DNA from: Bacillota bacterium
GTDB taxonomy: Bacteria; Bacillota_I; Bacilli_A; Izemoplasmatales; UBA1188
Direction of reading: 5' to 3'
NCBI GenBank assembly: GCA_023410715.1
Contig: JAEYPN010000030.1
Span: 1 to 64,000 of the forward strand
Length of the DNA stretch: 64,000 nt
The position numbers and the translations under genes were made by a program. Position 1 is the stretch's first letter. Every line of letters starts with the position of its first letter. The notes below the pieces were generated by a model, which searched no databases, had not been told where the DNA came from, and worked only from the letters and a program-made list of their open reading frames with translations. This document shows, piece after piece, positions 16,923 through 25,788 of the stretch.

Positions 16923-17684
16923 ATGAATGTTCAGGTATTAGTGGCTTCAATGCATCAAAACGATCATTCCTTATTAAAAAAAATGAACATACAATCCAAT
17001 GTTATTGTTGGAAATCAGTGTGATTTTGATTCGATTGAGAGATTTAAATTTGAAAATTATGATGTAATGTATTTGAATTTTAATGAAAAAGGTGTTGGGC
17101 TAAACAGAAATAATGCTTTAATGCGTGCAAAAGATGATATTTGTCTTTTTGCTGATGATGATATTATTTATGTTGATAATTATCCAGAAATAATAATAAA
17201 AGCATTTAATGAAAATCCTAGCGCAGATATAATTGTTTTTAATTTAATCGAAAAAAATAGTTTACGAAAACAAATTAAGCGGAAATGTAAAGTTAATAGA
17301 TTAAATTATTTAAGATACGGTACAGCTCGTATTGCAGTAAGACTAAAAGCAATTAAAGAAAATGGAATTTTCTTTAATCAATGTTTTGGTGGAGGTTGCG
17401 AACACAGCCATGGAGAGGATAATTTGTTTTTGACTGCTTGTCTTGATAAAGGATTAAAGATTGTTGCTTTGCCTATTGATTTAGCTGAATTGACTGATGT
17501 TAGGAAATCAACATGGAATAATGGGTATGATGATAAGTATATAATTGACCAAGGATATTTATATAGAGCAATATCAAAGAAATGGTGGAAGTTGCTTTGT
17601 TTACAGGATGCAATTAGAAGACATAAATCATATGGACTGTCTGTATTTAATTCATATAAAAAAATGACTAGATTAAAAAAATAG
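16923..17684 (+). CDS. Family 2-like glycosyltransferase
   Basis: A 253-residue GT-A-type protein. It begins 'VQVLVASMHQNDHSLL' and carries 'KGVGLNRNNALMRAKDDICLFADDDI', where the DDD serves as the DxD-type metal site. The N-terminal GT2 pattern is divergent. The variant is common in capsule clusters next to standard GT2 enzymes. It starts right after the upstream GT2 gene and is followed by a 200-base gap that may hold an internal promoter. Confidence 0.78.
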   Translation: MNVQVLVASMHQNDHSLLKKMNIQSNVIVGNQCDFDSIERFKFENYDVMYLNFNEKGVGLNRNNALMRAKDDICLFADDDIIYVDNYPEIIIKAFNENPSADIIVFNLIEKNSLRKQIKRKCKVNRLNYLRYGTARIAVRLKAIKENGIFFNQCFGGGCEHSHGEDNLFLTACLDKGLKIVALPIDLAELTDVRKSTWNNGYDDKYIIDQGYLYRAISKKWWKLLCLQDAIRRHKSYGLSVFNSYKKMTRLKK

Positions 17685-17886
17685 ATAATCTGTTATTTTT
17701 TGTTTTTTACAAATAAATAAATAAATTATTATATAACATTTATAACTTATAATGTTTTAAATTTTAATAAATAATAAGATCTATATAGAAGATGATTAAA
17801 AAGCATATTTTTAGTATAATGTTAAATAATTTTAATTATAATTGTTTTTCATTATACTGGTTATATAGTGAATAAGAGGTGTAAAT

Positions 17887-19059
17887 ATGATTAAAAATAT
17901 ATGTTTTATAGTGGATGGATACCCATCAGATTATAGAATTGTGAATGCTTTTGTAGAAACTTTAGTAAATCAAATGGTTGATTTCGGTGTTAATTGTATT
18001 GTAATCTCGCCCCAGTCAATTAATAGAAGTATAAAGGTTAAAACAAAATTATTACCTAAATGCTATCAAAGAAAAACACCTGCTGGAAATATAGTTAATA
18101 TTTATAGCCCTAAATATTTCTCTTTATCAGCAAAAAAATTACTTGGAATAAACACAGCTAAAATCACTCTTTTGAATTTTAGACGTAGTGCTGAAAAAAT
18201 TTTTAAGCGTTTTGAAGCCCAAAAAAAATTTGATATAATTTATGGACATTTTATATTCCCATCAGCTTTAACAACGGACTATTTGGCAAAAAAATATAAT
18301 TTACCTTCTTTTTTTGCTTATGGGGAAAATACTACATATTCAATAAATTATTTTGGTAATAAAAAAACAATGGAGGGATTAAGAAATATTTCAGGTGTAA
18401 TTTCTGTTTCTTCCTTGAATAAGAATATTTTGATTAAGAATAATATTGTACCTGCTGAAAAAATTTCTATATTTCCTAATGCAATTGACACTAGAATTTT
18501 TTATCCTAGAAACAAATTGGAAATGAGGAAAAAATATAGTATTGATACTAATGCTTTTGTTGTTGTTTTTGTTGGTCGATTTCTAGATGTTAAGGGTGCT
18601 TTGCGACTATCTAGTGCCCTAAAAGAAATAAAATTAGATGATATATATGCTATATTCATTGGAGAAGGAAAGGAAGTTCCTAATTATAAAAATATAATTT
18701 TCTCTGGGACTTTAGATCACGAACTTATACCAGAATATCTTTCAATGTCTGATGTATTTGTTCTTCCGACACTTGCAGAGGGATGCTGTAATGCTATTAT
18801 TGAAGCAATGGCATGTGGACTTCCAATAATTTCTTCCAATTTGCCATTTAATGATGATATTTTAGATGATTCCTGTTCAATTAGAATTAATCCTAACTCT
18901 ATTGAAGAAATAAAAAATGCTATAATTCTTTTAAAAGAAAATACTCAATTAAGGGCTTCGTTAGCAGAAGGCGCACTAAATATGTCTTCAAAATTAAATA
19001 TTGCAAATCGAACGAAAAACATACTATCATTTATTGATAAAATAGTTAAGGATAAATAA
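17887..19059 (+). CDS. Family 4 (GT-B) glycosyltransferase
   Basis: A retaining GT-B enzyme. The C-terminal nucleotide-sugar domain shows 'VVVFVGRFLDVKGALRL', 'AIFIGEGKEVPNYKNIIFSG' and the EX7E-type motif in 'VLPTLAEGCCNAIIEAMACG'. The N-terminal acceptor domain starts 'ICFIVDGYPSDYRIVNAFVE'. The length of 390 residues is typical. AAGAGGTG precedes the ATG. A TATAAT-like box (about 17815) in the upstream gap suggests a second transcription start inside the cluster. The polymerase gene follows by one base. Confidence 0.92.
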   Translation: MIKNICFIVDGYPSDYRIVNAFVETLVNQMVDFGVNCIVISPQSINRSIKVKTKLLPKCYQRKTPAGNIVNIYSPKYFSLSAKKLLGINTAKITLLNFRRSAEKIFKRFEAQKKFDIIYGHFIFPSALTTDYLAKKYNLPSFFAYGENTTYSINYFGNKKTMEGLRNISGVISVSSLNKNILIKNNIVPAEKISIFPNAIDTRIFYPRNKLEMRKKYSIDTNAFVVVFVGRFLDVKGALRLSSALKEIKLDDIYAIFIGEGKEVPNYKNIIFSGTLDHELIPEYLSMSDVFVLPTLAEGCCNAIIEAMACGLPIISSNLPFNDDILDDSCSIRINPNSIEEIKNAIILLKENTQLRASLAEGALNMSSKLNIANRTKNILSFIDKIVKDK

Positions 19060-19060
19060 A

Positions 19061-20260
19061 ATGAAAAAAAATCTATTTATATTAAATACTGAAAAAATTT
19101 CAAAATTATTATTATTTATTTTAATTATATATGAAGGTTGGTATTTAGAAAAATTCAATCCAATTCCCTATTTTTTACAAATTTTGACTATTCTATTTAT
19201 TTTTTTTGCTGCATTGTATGCCTTGAAAAAAAGAATAAGTATTTTAAATTCTATATCAGTGACATGGATTTTATTTTTGATATCATGTTTGATTGGATTA
19301 TTTTTTTCTAAAGGTAGAGCATATGGATTTTCTTCCTTATTTACTTTCTTTTCATTTTTGATTGTTGTAATTTTTTCAGAATTATTCATAAAAGAAAACA
19401 AAAGTTCATCATGGTTAAGCATATCTATAATAACAATTGCTATATTAACTGGAATATGCGTTTTATTTTCGCCATTTTCTTATCAAAATGGCTTATATTT
19501 TGTTACAACAATGAGTAGCAGAAATAATCCTAATGGTTTAGGATTTACAATGGCTTTGGGTTCATTCTTCCTATTAATTTCTAATAAAAATATAAGATTA
19601 ATAAATTTTCTATTTAGGCTTTTGATTTCGTTGATATTTTTTTACATTACAATAAATTCAGGATCAAGAAGCGGATTGATTTGTAACGCAGTTGTAATTG
19701 TATTATCACTTTTTAATCAATTATCATTATTGTCTAGAAAATCAGCTTCAAATAACATAAAAAAAATGGTGATAATATTAACAATGATTATTGGTGTAAT
19801 TATTTTAGGAAAAACTGTTTTAAAAACATCAAGTGGGAATTCTGGTTTATTCAGACTAATGGATTTATTTAATCTTGATTTTTTCTCAGGTAGGACAAAC
19901 TTGTATGTTGATGCTTGGAATTTTTTTATTTCTAATCCATTTTTTGGGATTGGATATGATTGTTTTGCTGTAATAGCACCTTATGGATATTACACACATT
20001 CAACTTATATGGAACTTTTATCATGCACAGGAATAATTGGTTTTTTATTATTTATGTTTCCTTTTTTTAAGGGTGTATTTAGGAGTATAAAAATAATAAA
20101 AATTGATAAAGGTAAAAAAATCATATTATTAATTTTCTTTTTTATAAATGGATTTTTTACAATTTGGTTTTATAATTTAATTTATTTGATAATTCTTTAT
20201 TCTATTTTCAAAGAGTTAAGTTTTAAAAAGGATGGTGAATACAATGAACAAAATATTTAA
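19061..20260 (+). CDS. O-antigen polymerase/ligase-like protein (Wzy type)
   Basis: A 399-residue multi-pass membrane protein with roughly ten hydrophobic helices. It has the Wzy_C-type loop 'SGRTNLYVDAWNFFISNPFFG' followed by 'THSTYMELLSCTGIIGFLLF'. 'NSGSRSGLI' is another family block. In Wzx/Wzy pathways it joins repeat units at the outer face of the membrane. Its presence next to a Wzx flippase and initiating transferase supports that role. The start is one base after the GT4 gene, and its end overlaps the next gene. Confidence 0.85.
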   Translation: MKKNLFILNTEKISKLLLFILIIYEGWYLEKFNPIPYFLQILTILFIFFAALYALKKRISILNSISVTWILFLISCLIGLFFSKGRAYGFSSLFTFFSFLIVVIFSELFIKENKSSSWLSISIITIAILTGICVLFSPFSYQNGLYFVTTMSSRNNPNGLGFTMALGSFFLLISNKNIRLINFLFRLLISLIFFYITINSGSRSGLICNAVVIVLSLFNQLSLLSRKSASNNIKKMVIILTMIIGVIILGKTVLKTSSGNSGLFRLMDLFNLDFFSGRTNLYVDAWNFFISNPFFGIGYDCFAVIAPYGYYTHSTYMELLSCTGIIGFLLFMFPFFKGVFRSIKIIKIDKGKKIILLIFFFINGFFTIWFYNLIYLIILYSIFKELSFKKDGEYNEQNI

Positions 20261-21161
20261 ATACTTTTTTGATAAAAATTATAGGTTTTTAGTTAACGCA
20301 AATCATGGGTTATATAATTATATGAGTGATAAAAAATATTTAAAAAGAAAATTTTATGCTCAAAACAAGGTTAAATTAAACTTAGACAATCCTTTAACAT
20401 TTAATGATAAATTAAATTGGCTAAAACTATATGATAGAAATGATGAATATATTAAAATGGTTAATAAATATACTGCTAAACAGTGGATTTCCGATAGAAT
20501 TGGCGATAAATATATTATTCCAACTATAGGTGTCTGGGAAAAAGTTAGTGATATTAATTTTGATGAGTTACCTCAGCAGTTTGTAATTAAATGCACACAT
20601 GCTTCAGGGGCAAATATTATTTGTACAAATAAGTCAAAACTTGATATAAGGAAATTGAAAAAGAAATTAAATAAATGGATGAGAAAAAACTGGTTTTGGT
20701 ACGGAAGAGAGTGGCCATATTTAAATTGTAAACATCAAATTATAGTTGAAAAATTTATGGTTGATGATAATGATAATACTGGAGATTCAGCAACAACAGA
20801 TTATAAATTTTTTTGTTTTAATGGTGAGCCAAAAGTTATGTATATTTCTAAAGATAAATCTCATGATCCAAGAACAGATTTTTTTGATATGAACTTTAAT
20901 CATTTACCTATTGTAATAAAAGATCCGAATTCAGACAAATTACCAGAAAAACCTGATCAATTTGAAGAAATGATTGAATTATCAAAAAAATTATCTGTAG
21001 GATTTAGGCATATCAGAATTGATTTTTATGTGTTTAATTCAAAAATTTATGTTGGCGAACTTACGTTTTATCATTGCAGTGGATTTTCGATTATTAAACC
21101 TTATGAATGGAATGTAAAAATGGGAGAATGGATAAGTATTAAAAATGATGTTGAGCAATAG
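20244..21161 (+). CDS. TupA-like ATP-grasp protein
   Basis: Matches the TupA-like ATP-grasp family: 'PLTFNDKLNWLKLYDRN' near the start, 'VIKCTHASGANIICTNKS', 'IVEKFMV' and 'DYKFFCFNGEPKVMYI', then 'HIRIDFYVFNSKIYVGELTFY'. In alkaliphilic Bacillus, TupA is needed for teichuronopeptide. ATP-grasp enzymes join a carboxylate to an amine, which here would decorate a uronic acid or amino sugar. The ATG at 20232 is in frame, but GGTGA fits the ATG at 20244. Both overlap the polymerase gene. The substrate is inferred only. Confidence 0.82.
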   Translation: MNKIFKYFFDKNYRFLVNANHGLYNYMSDKKYLKRKFYAQNKVKLNLDNPLTFNDKLNWLKLYDRNDEYIKMVNKYTAKQWISDRIGDKYIIPTIGVWEKVSDINFDELPQQFVIKCTHASGANIICTNKSKLDIRKLKKKLNKWMRKNWFWYGREWPYLNCKHQIIVEKFMVDDNDNTGDSATTDYKFFCFNGEPKVMYISKDKSHDPRTDFFDMNFNHLPIVIKDPNSDKLPEKPDQFEEMIELSKKLSVGFRHIRIDFYVFNSKIYVGELTFYHCSGFSIIKPYEWNVKMGEWISIKNDVEQ

Positions 21162-21173
21162 AGGTGCAGTTAT

Positions 21174-22661
21174 ATGGAAACATTAAATACTAAAATATCT
21201 AATGCAACGAAATGGTCTACTCTTGCTGAAGTTTCGGCAAAATTAATTTTGCCGATTGTTAACATGATTTTAGCAAGATTATTAACTCCAGAATCATTTG
21301 GCATTGTAACTACAATTAGTATTATTATTACATTTGCAGAAATTTTTCAAGATGCAGGTTTTCAAAAATTTATTATTCAGCATGATTTTAAAGATGAAAA
21401 TGATTTTAATGAAAGTGCTAATGTTGCTTTTTGGACAAATTTGATATTATCATTGGTTATAATTTCAGTATTTTTTATTTTTAAGGATGCACTTGCTGGT
21501 CTAGTTGGAAAAAAGGAATTGGGTTTAGAAATTGTCGTTGCGTCTCTTTCAATACCAATTTTTTCGCTATGTAGTATTCAAGTTGCAAACTATAAAAGAA
21601 ATTTTGATTTTAAACGTTTATTTTGGGTAAGAATGATTACTTCTTTTATTCCATTAATTTCAACTGTTCCATTGGCTTTTATATTGAGAAATCATTGGGC
21701 TTTGTTAATTGGAACCGTAATAAGAAATTTTGTACAAGCATTAATCTTGTGTATTAGCTCTAAGTGGCGTCCTTGTTTAAAATTTAATTTTTCAAAATTA
21801 AAAAGTATGATTCCTTTTTGCCTTTGGACTTTATTTGAGTCAATTACTATTTGGCTTTCAGGAAATATAAGTATTTTTATTGTTACAAGAATATTAGGAT
21901 TTGAAACTGTAGGTTATTATAAAACAGCAATATCTACTGTAACTTCAATATTAGGAATCTTTTCAGCAGCAACAACAGCTGTATTATTTTCTTCACTATC
22001 GAGAGTCCAAAACAATAATGATGAATTTAATCGGGTTTTCTATAATTATCAAAAATTGACATCAGTATTGATTATTCCCACCGGTGTAGGTATATTTCTT
22101 TATAGAAATTTAGTAACATTAATTTTACTTGGAAAAAAATGGATGATATGCGCAGATTTTATTGGAATTTATTCCCTCGCGTTATCGTTTACTACAATAA
22201 CAAGTTACTTTTTTAGTGAATTATATAGGGCAAAAGGTAAGCCAAAGATTTCAATGGTCGCACAAATACTATATATGATTGTATTAGCACCTGTAATTTA
22301 TTTTTCATCAGAGAGAGGTTTTGATGTGCTTTGCGTTGCTACTTCATCCCTTTTAATTATATTTTCATTAATACACTTTATATTAATAAAAATTTTGTTC
22401 AAAGATATAAGCGTTTTAAAAATCTTGACAAATATTTCTCAGGTTTTGATTCCTACACTTTTAATGACAGGAATGTCATATTTGCTTCAGGCATTTTCAA
22501 CAAACATGTATTGGCAGGTAATTAGCATAGTTATTTGTATTTTTACATATTTTACATCGGTTATTTTATTTAGACCTTTACGTAATATGATTAAAACAAA
22601 TCCTTTATCAAGTGCTCTATATAACAAAATAACTAAATTATTTAAATTAAAAAAATTATAA
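21174..22661 (+). CDS. Wzx-like polysaccharide flippase (MOP superfamily)
   Basis: A 495-residue integral membrane protein with about 12-14 helices. The N-terminus ('ATKWSTLAEVSAKLILPIVNMILARLLTPESFG') is typical of the WzxC/TuaB-type polysaccharide transporter branch. Its role is to flip undecaprenyl-linked repeat units across the membrane. TuaB is the teichuronic-acid flippase of Bacillus subtilis, which fits the uronic-acid theme of this locus. It is the last gene before a bidirectional terminator. AGAGGTG precedes the ATG. Confidence 0.9.
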   Translation: METLNTKISNATKWSTLAEVSAKLILPIVNMILARLLTPESFGIVTTISIIITFAEIFQDAGFQKFIIQHDFKDENDFNESANVAFWTNLILSLVIISVFFIFKDALAGLVGKKELGLEIVVASLSIPIFSLCSIQVANYKRNFDFKRLFWVRMITSFIPLISTVPLAFILRNHWALLIGTVIRNFVQALILCISSKWRPCLKFNFSKLKSMIPFCLWTLFESITIWLSGNISIFIVTRILGFETVGYYKTAISTVTSILGIFSAATTAVLFSSLSRVQNNNDEFNRVFYNYQKLTSVLIIPTGVGIFLYRNLVTLILLGKKWMICADFIGIYSLALSFTTITSYFFSELYRAKGKPKISMVAQILYMIVLAPVIYFSSERGFDVLCVATSSLLIIFSLIHFILIKILFKDISVLKILTNISQVLIPTLLMTGMSYLLQAFSTNMYWQVISIVICIFTYFTSVILFRPLRNMIKTNPLSSALYNKITKLFKLKKL

Positions 22662-22687
22662 TAAATTTTTAAGTTTTAATTAGTTAT

Positions 22688-22733
22688 AAAAGCCCATTAA
22701 CTTTGAATAAAGCAAGGTTAATGGGCTTTTTTT
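22688..22733. terminator. Bidirectional terminator between convergent operons
   Basis: A 14-bp stem, 22688-22701 (AAAAGCCCATTAAC) with 22717-22730, has a T run after it on the plus strand and an A run on the other side. It ends both the exopolysaccharide locus and the convergent uronic-acid operon. Confidence 0.85.
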
Positions 22734-23967
22734 AGTCTCTTCTAAATAAATCTCTTGTATATACTTTATCTTTGATATCATCTAGACATGAATCATAACG
22801 ATTAGCTACGATGATGTTACACATCTTTTTGAATTTATCAAAGTCATGAATAACTTCATTCTCAAAGAAGAAGTCATCTTCAAGTGTTGGTTCAAAAACA
22901 ACAATTTTAGCGCCTTTGGCTCTCATTCTCTTGATAACTCCTTGGATAGATGATTGGCGAAAGTTATCAGAGTTTGATTTCATAGTTAAACGGTAAACGC
23001 CAACGACAACTTTCTTTCCTGGTATACCATTAATTCCATATTCGAAGTCTTCACCATAGAAACCAGCTTTTTTAAGAATATCATCACATATAAAGTCTTT
23101 TCTGGTTTTGTTTGATTCAACAATCGCAGAAATTAAATTTTCTGGAACATCATTAAAGTTCGCTTTTAATTGTTTAGTATCTTTTGGTAAGCAATATCCA
23201 CCATAACCAAATGATGGATTATTATAATGTGTACCAATACGAGGATCTAAGCAAACCCCTTCGATAATAGCTTTTGAATCTAAACCTTTTGATGCTGCAT
23301 ATGTATCAAGTTCATTAAAATATGCGACACGTAAAGCTAAGTATGTGTTTGCAAATAATTTAACTGCTTCAGCTTCAGTTGTATCCATAAATAAAGTATC
23401 AATATTTTCTTTAATTGCGCCTTCTTGAAGAAGTGAAGCAAACTTTTTTGCATATTCAAATACTCTTTCATCATCATTTGAACATCCAACAATAATTCTT
23501 GATGGATAAAGATTATCATATAGAGCTCTTGATTCTCTTAAAAATTCAGGTGAGAAGATAATATTTTTAGTATTATATTTTTCTTTAGCACTTTGTGTGT
23601 AGCCAACTGGAATTGTTGACTTAATGACCATTATTGCGTTAGGATTAACAGACATAACAAGTTCAATTACTTGCTCAACATATTTTGTATCAAAGAAATT
23701 TTTCTTTGAATCATAATTAGTTGGTGCAGCAATAATAACCATTTCTGCATCTTTATATGCTTTAGCTCCATCAAGTGTAGCAACGAGATTGAGCTTTTTT
23801 TCTTTTAAATATTTTTCGATATATTCATCTTGAATAGGTGATTTTTTTTGATTAATTAAATCAACCTTTTCTTTAATTACGTCTACTGCGACAACTTCAT
23901 TATGTTGGGCAAGTAAAACGGCTAATGATAAACCGACATAGCCGGTTCCAGCAACAGCAATTTTCAT
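22732..23967 (-). CDS. ugd: UDP-glucose 6-dehydrogenase
   Basis: Oxidises UDP-glucose to UDP-glucuronate with two NAD+. The N-terminal NAD-binding motif is 'IAVAGTGYVGLSLAVLL', and the catalytic Cys is in 'FGYGGYCLPKDTKQL'. Central- and C-terminal UDP-binding domain blocks include 'VVVGVYRLTMKSNSDNFRQS'. The length of 411 residues is within the family range. The GDP-mannose dehydrogenase alternative is less likely because the next gene upstream encodes a UDP-glucuronate 4-epimerase. It is the last gene of the minus-strand operon, 11 bases after the epimerase, with AAGGAG before its ATG. Confidence 0.88.
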   Translation of the reverse strand: MKIAVAGTGYVGLSLAVLLAQHNEVVAVDVIKEKVDLINQKKSPIQDEYIEKYLKEKKLNLVATLDGAKAYKDAEMVIIAAPTNYDSKKNFFDTKYVEQVIELVMSVNPNAIMVIKSTIPVGYTQSAKEKYNTKNIIFSPEFLRESRALYDNLYPSRIIVGCSNDDERVFEYAKKFASLLQEGAIKENIDTLFMDTTEAEAVKLFANTYLALRVAYFNELDTYAASKGLDSKAIIEGVCLDPRIGTHYNNPSFGYGGYCLPKDTKQLKANFNDVPENLISAIVESNKTRKDFICDDILKKAGFYGEDFEYGINGIPGKKVVVGVYRLTMKSNSDNFRQSSIQGVIKRMRAKGAKIVVFEPTLEDDFFFENEVIHDFDKFKKMCNIIVANRYDSCLDDIKDKVYTRDLFRRD

Positions 23968-23978
23968 TTTTTTTCTCC

Positions 23979-25046
23979 TTATTTATAAAACTCTTTATAC
24001 CATTCTGCAAATTTTCTTAAACCATCTCTTAAAGATGTATTTGGCTTAAAACCAAAATCTCTTTCAAGAGGTGTTGTATCGGCATAAGTAATTGGTACAT
24101 CACCTGGTTGCATAGGTACTAATTTTTTGTGAGCTTCAAAGTCATAATCAACTGGTAAGACTTTTGCTCTTATTAATTCTTCCTGTAAAATATTAACAAA
24201 ATCAAGTAAATTCTCAGGATTATTATTCCCAATATTATAAATTCGATAAGGTGGAATTGGTAAAAAGTCTTCACCATTTTTCTTTTCTGGTGCACTTTGC
24301 ATAACTCTTTTAACACCTTCTACAATATCATCAATGTAAGTAAAATCACGTTTACAGTTACCATAATTAAATATCTCAATGGTTTCTCCTTTTAAAAGCT
24401 TGTTTGTGAAACCAAAGTAAGCCATATCTGGTCTTCCTGCTGGCCCATAAACTGTAAAAAATCTTAAGCCAGTTGAAGGAATATTATATAATTTAGCATA
24501 TGAATGAGCCATTAACTCATTTGATTTTTTAGTGGCGGCATAAAGCGATACGGGATTATCAACTTTATCATCAGTTGAATATGGAACCTTTTTATTAGAA
24601 CCATACACTGAAGAAGAAGAGGCATAAACTAAATGCTCAACTGGATTTTTTCTACAAGCTTCTAGAATGTTATAGAAGCCAATTAGATTTGCTTCAATAT
24701 AAACATCAGGATTAGTAATTGAATATCTAACACCAGCTTGAGCTGCTAGATTTACTACTATAGCTGGTTTATGCTTATTAAACAAATCATCAATTAACGA
24801 TTTATCAGCAATATTTCCTTTAATAAATGTCCAAGAAGAAGAGCTATTTTTACTCTTTTTTTCAATTTCATTTAAACGCCACTCTTTTATAGATACATCA
24901 TAATAATCATTCATATTATCAATGCCAATTATATGAAGATTTTCTTCAGCTTTTAAAAGTTCTAATACTAAGTTAGCGCCTATAAAACCTACTGCACCTG
25001 TAACTAAAATAGTTTTATTTTTTAATGTTACATTTTTTTCTAACAT
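23979..25046 (-). CDS. UDP-glucuronate 4-epimerase-like SDR enzyme
   Basis: An extended short-chain dehydrogenase/reductase. The NAD motif is 'VTGAVGFIGANLVLELL', followed by 'SSSSVYG' and the catalytic Tyr-xxx-Lys in 'SLYAATKKSNELM'. The 'YSITNPDVYIEANLIGFYN' block and the length of 355 residues fit UDP-glucuronate 4-epimerases, which make UDP-galacturonate. The neighbouring dehydrogenase supplies the substrate. Its start overlaps the nucleotidyltransferase stop by one base, so the genes are coupled. Confidence 0.85.
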   Translation of the reverse strand: MLEKNVTLKNKTILVTGAVGFIGANLVLELLKAEENLHIIGIDNMNDYYDVSIKEWRLNEIEKKSKNSSSSWTFIKGNIADKSLIDDLFNKHKPAIVVNLAAQAGVRYSITNPDVYIEANLIGFYNILEACRKNPVEHLVYASSSSVYGSNKKVPYSTDDKVDNPVSLYAATKKSNELMAHSYAKLYNIPSTGLRFFTVYGPAGRPDMAYFGFTNKLLKGETIEIFNYGNCKRDFTYIDDIVEGVKRVMQSAPEKKNGEDFLPIPPYRIYNIGNNNPENLLDFVNILQEELIRAKVLPVDYDFEAHKKLVPMQPGDVPITYADTTPLERDFGFKPNTSLRDGLRKFAEWYKEFYK

Positions 25047-25780
25047 TATTTAATTCCTCCATAGATTTTCTTAACATGTTCATAGCTTTCCAGGTTTCCG
25101 ATATCATATCGATTCCCTGGCATTTCCATGGCATATACGTTAGATACTTTACTTAACCATGAAATAAAACTTCCTGGTGCATCAACTGCGCATCCCTCTT
25201 TTATTGCATCTTTAACTTTTAATGTATCTTCTTTAATATAATAGTAGAATGGTGGGCAACACCATTTTGATTTAGGTACAAGTGGTTTTTCTTCCATTTC
25301 TAAAATTAAATCTGTATTATTAGTGATAATTGTACTGCGTTTAGAAAGAGTTTTTTCGTCTTTTTCTAAGTATCTTAAAACGCAAGAAGCTTTTTTATTT
25401 AAAGCATAAGCAATAAATTTTGTTAAGCTAAAATCTAGGACATTATCGCCAGCGATAACTAACAAATCATCATTTAAATTAAGTTCATTAATCGCAAATT
25501 CAATATCTTTAACAGCACCTAATCTAGTATCATTTGATGTTGTACCGTCATCTAAAATCGTGGCTTTATATTTTTTATCTTTAGCCCAATTTTTAAAATG
25601 ATTTACATATTTATGATTTGATATAATAATAAATTCATCAACCTTATTTGATGTATTAATATCATCAATCAACCAATCAATAATTGTTTTTTCACCAACT
25701 AAAAGAAGAGGTTTAGGAAAGTTTTCCGTTAAGGGATAAAGCCTTGTTGCATATCCTGCGGCTAATATTAAGCATTTCAT
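25046..25780 (-). CDS. Sugar-1-phosphate nucleotidyltransferase
   Basis: A 244-residue single-domain enzyme of the RmlA/GalU-like family. The signature 'LILAAGYATRLYPLTENFPKPLL' (residues 4-26, with the G-x-x-x-R-x and PKPLL parts) is intact, and 'LLVIAGDNVLDF' carries the metal-binding Asp. It activates a sugar-1-phosphate to a nucleotide sugar. Directly after the galacturonokinase-like gene, the best guess is UDP-galacturonate formation from GalA-1-P. dTDP- or UDP-glucose synthesis remains possible. Confidence 0.82.
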   Translation of the reverse strand: MKCLILAAGYATRLYPLTENFPKPLLLVGEKTIIDWLIDDINTSNKVDEFIIISNHKYVNHFKNWAKDKKYKATILDDGTTSNDTRLGAVKDIEFAINELNLNDDLLVIAGDNVLDFSLTKFIAYALNKKASCVLRYLEKDEKTLSKRSTIITNNTDLILEMEEKPLVPKSKWCCPPFYYYIKEDTLKVKDAIKEGCAVDAPGSFISWLSKVSNVYAMEMPGNRYDIGNLESYEHVKKIYGGIK

Positions 25781-25788
25781 AAAATTAC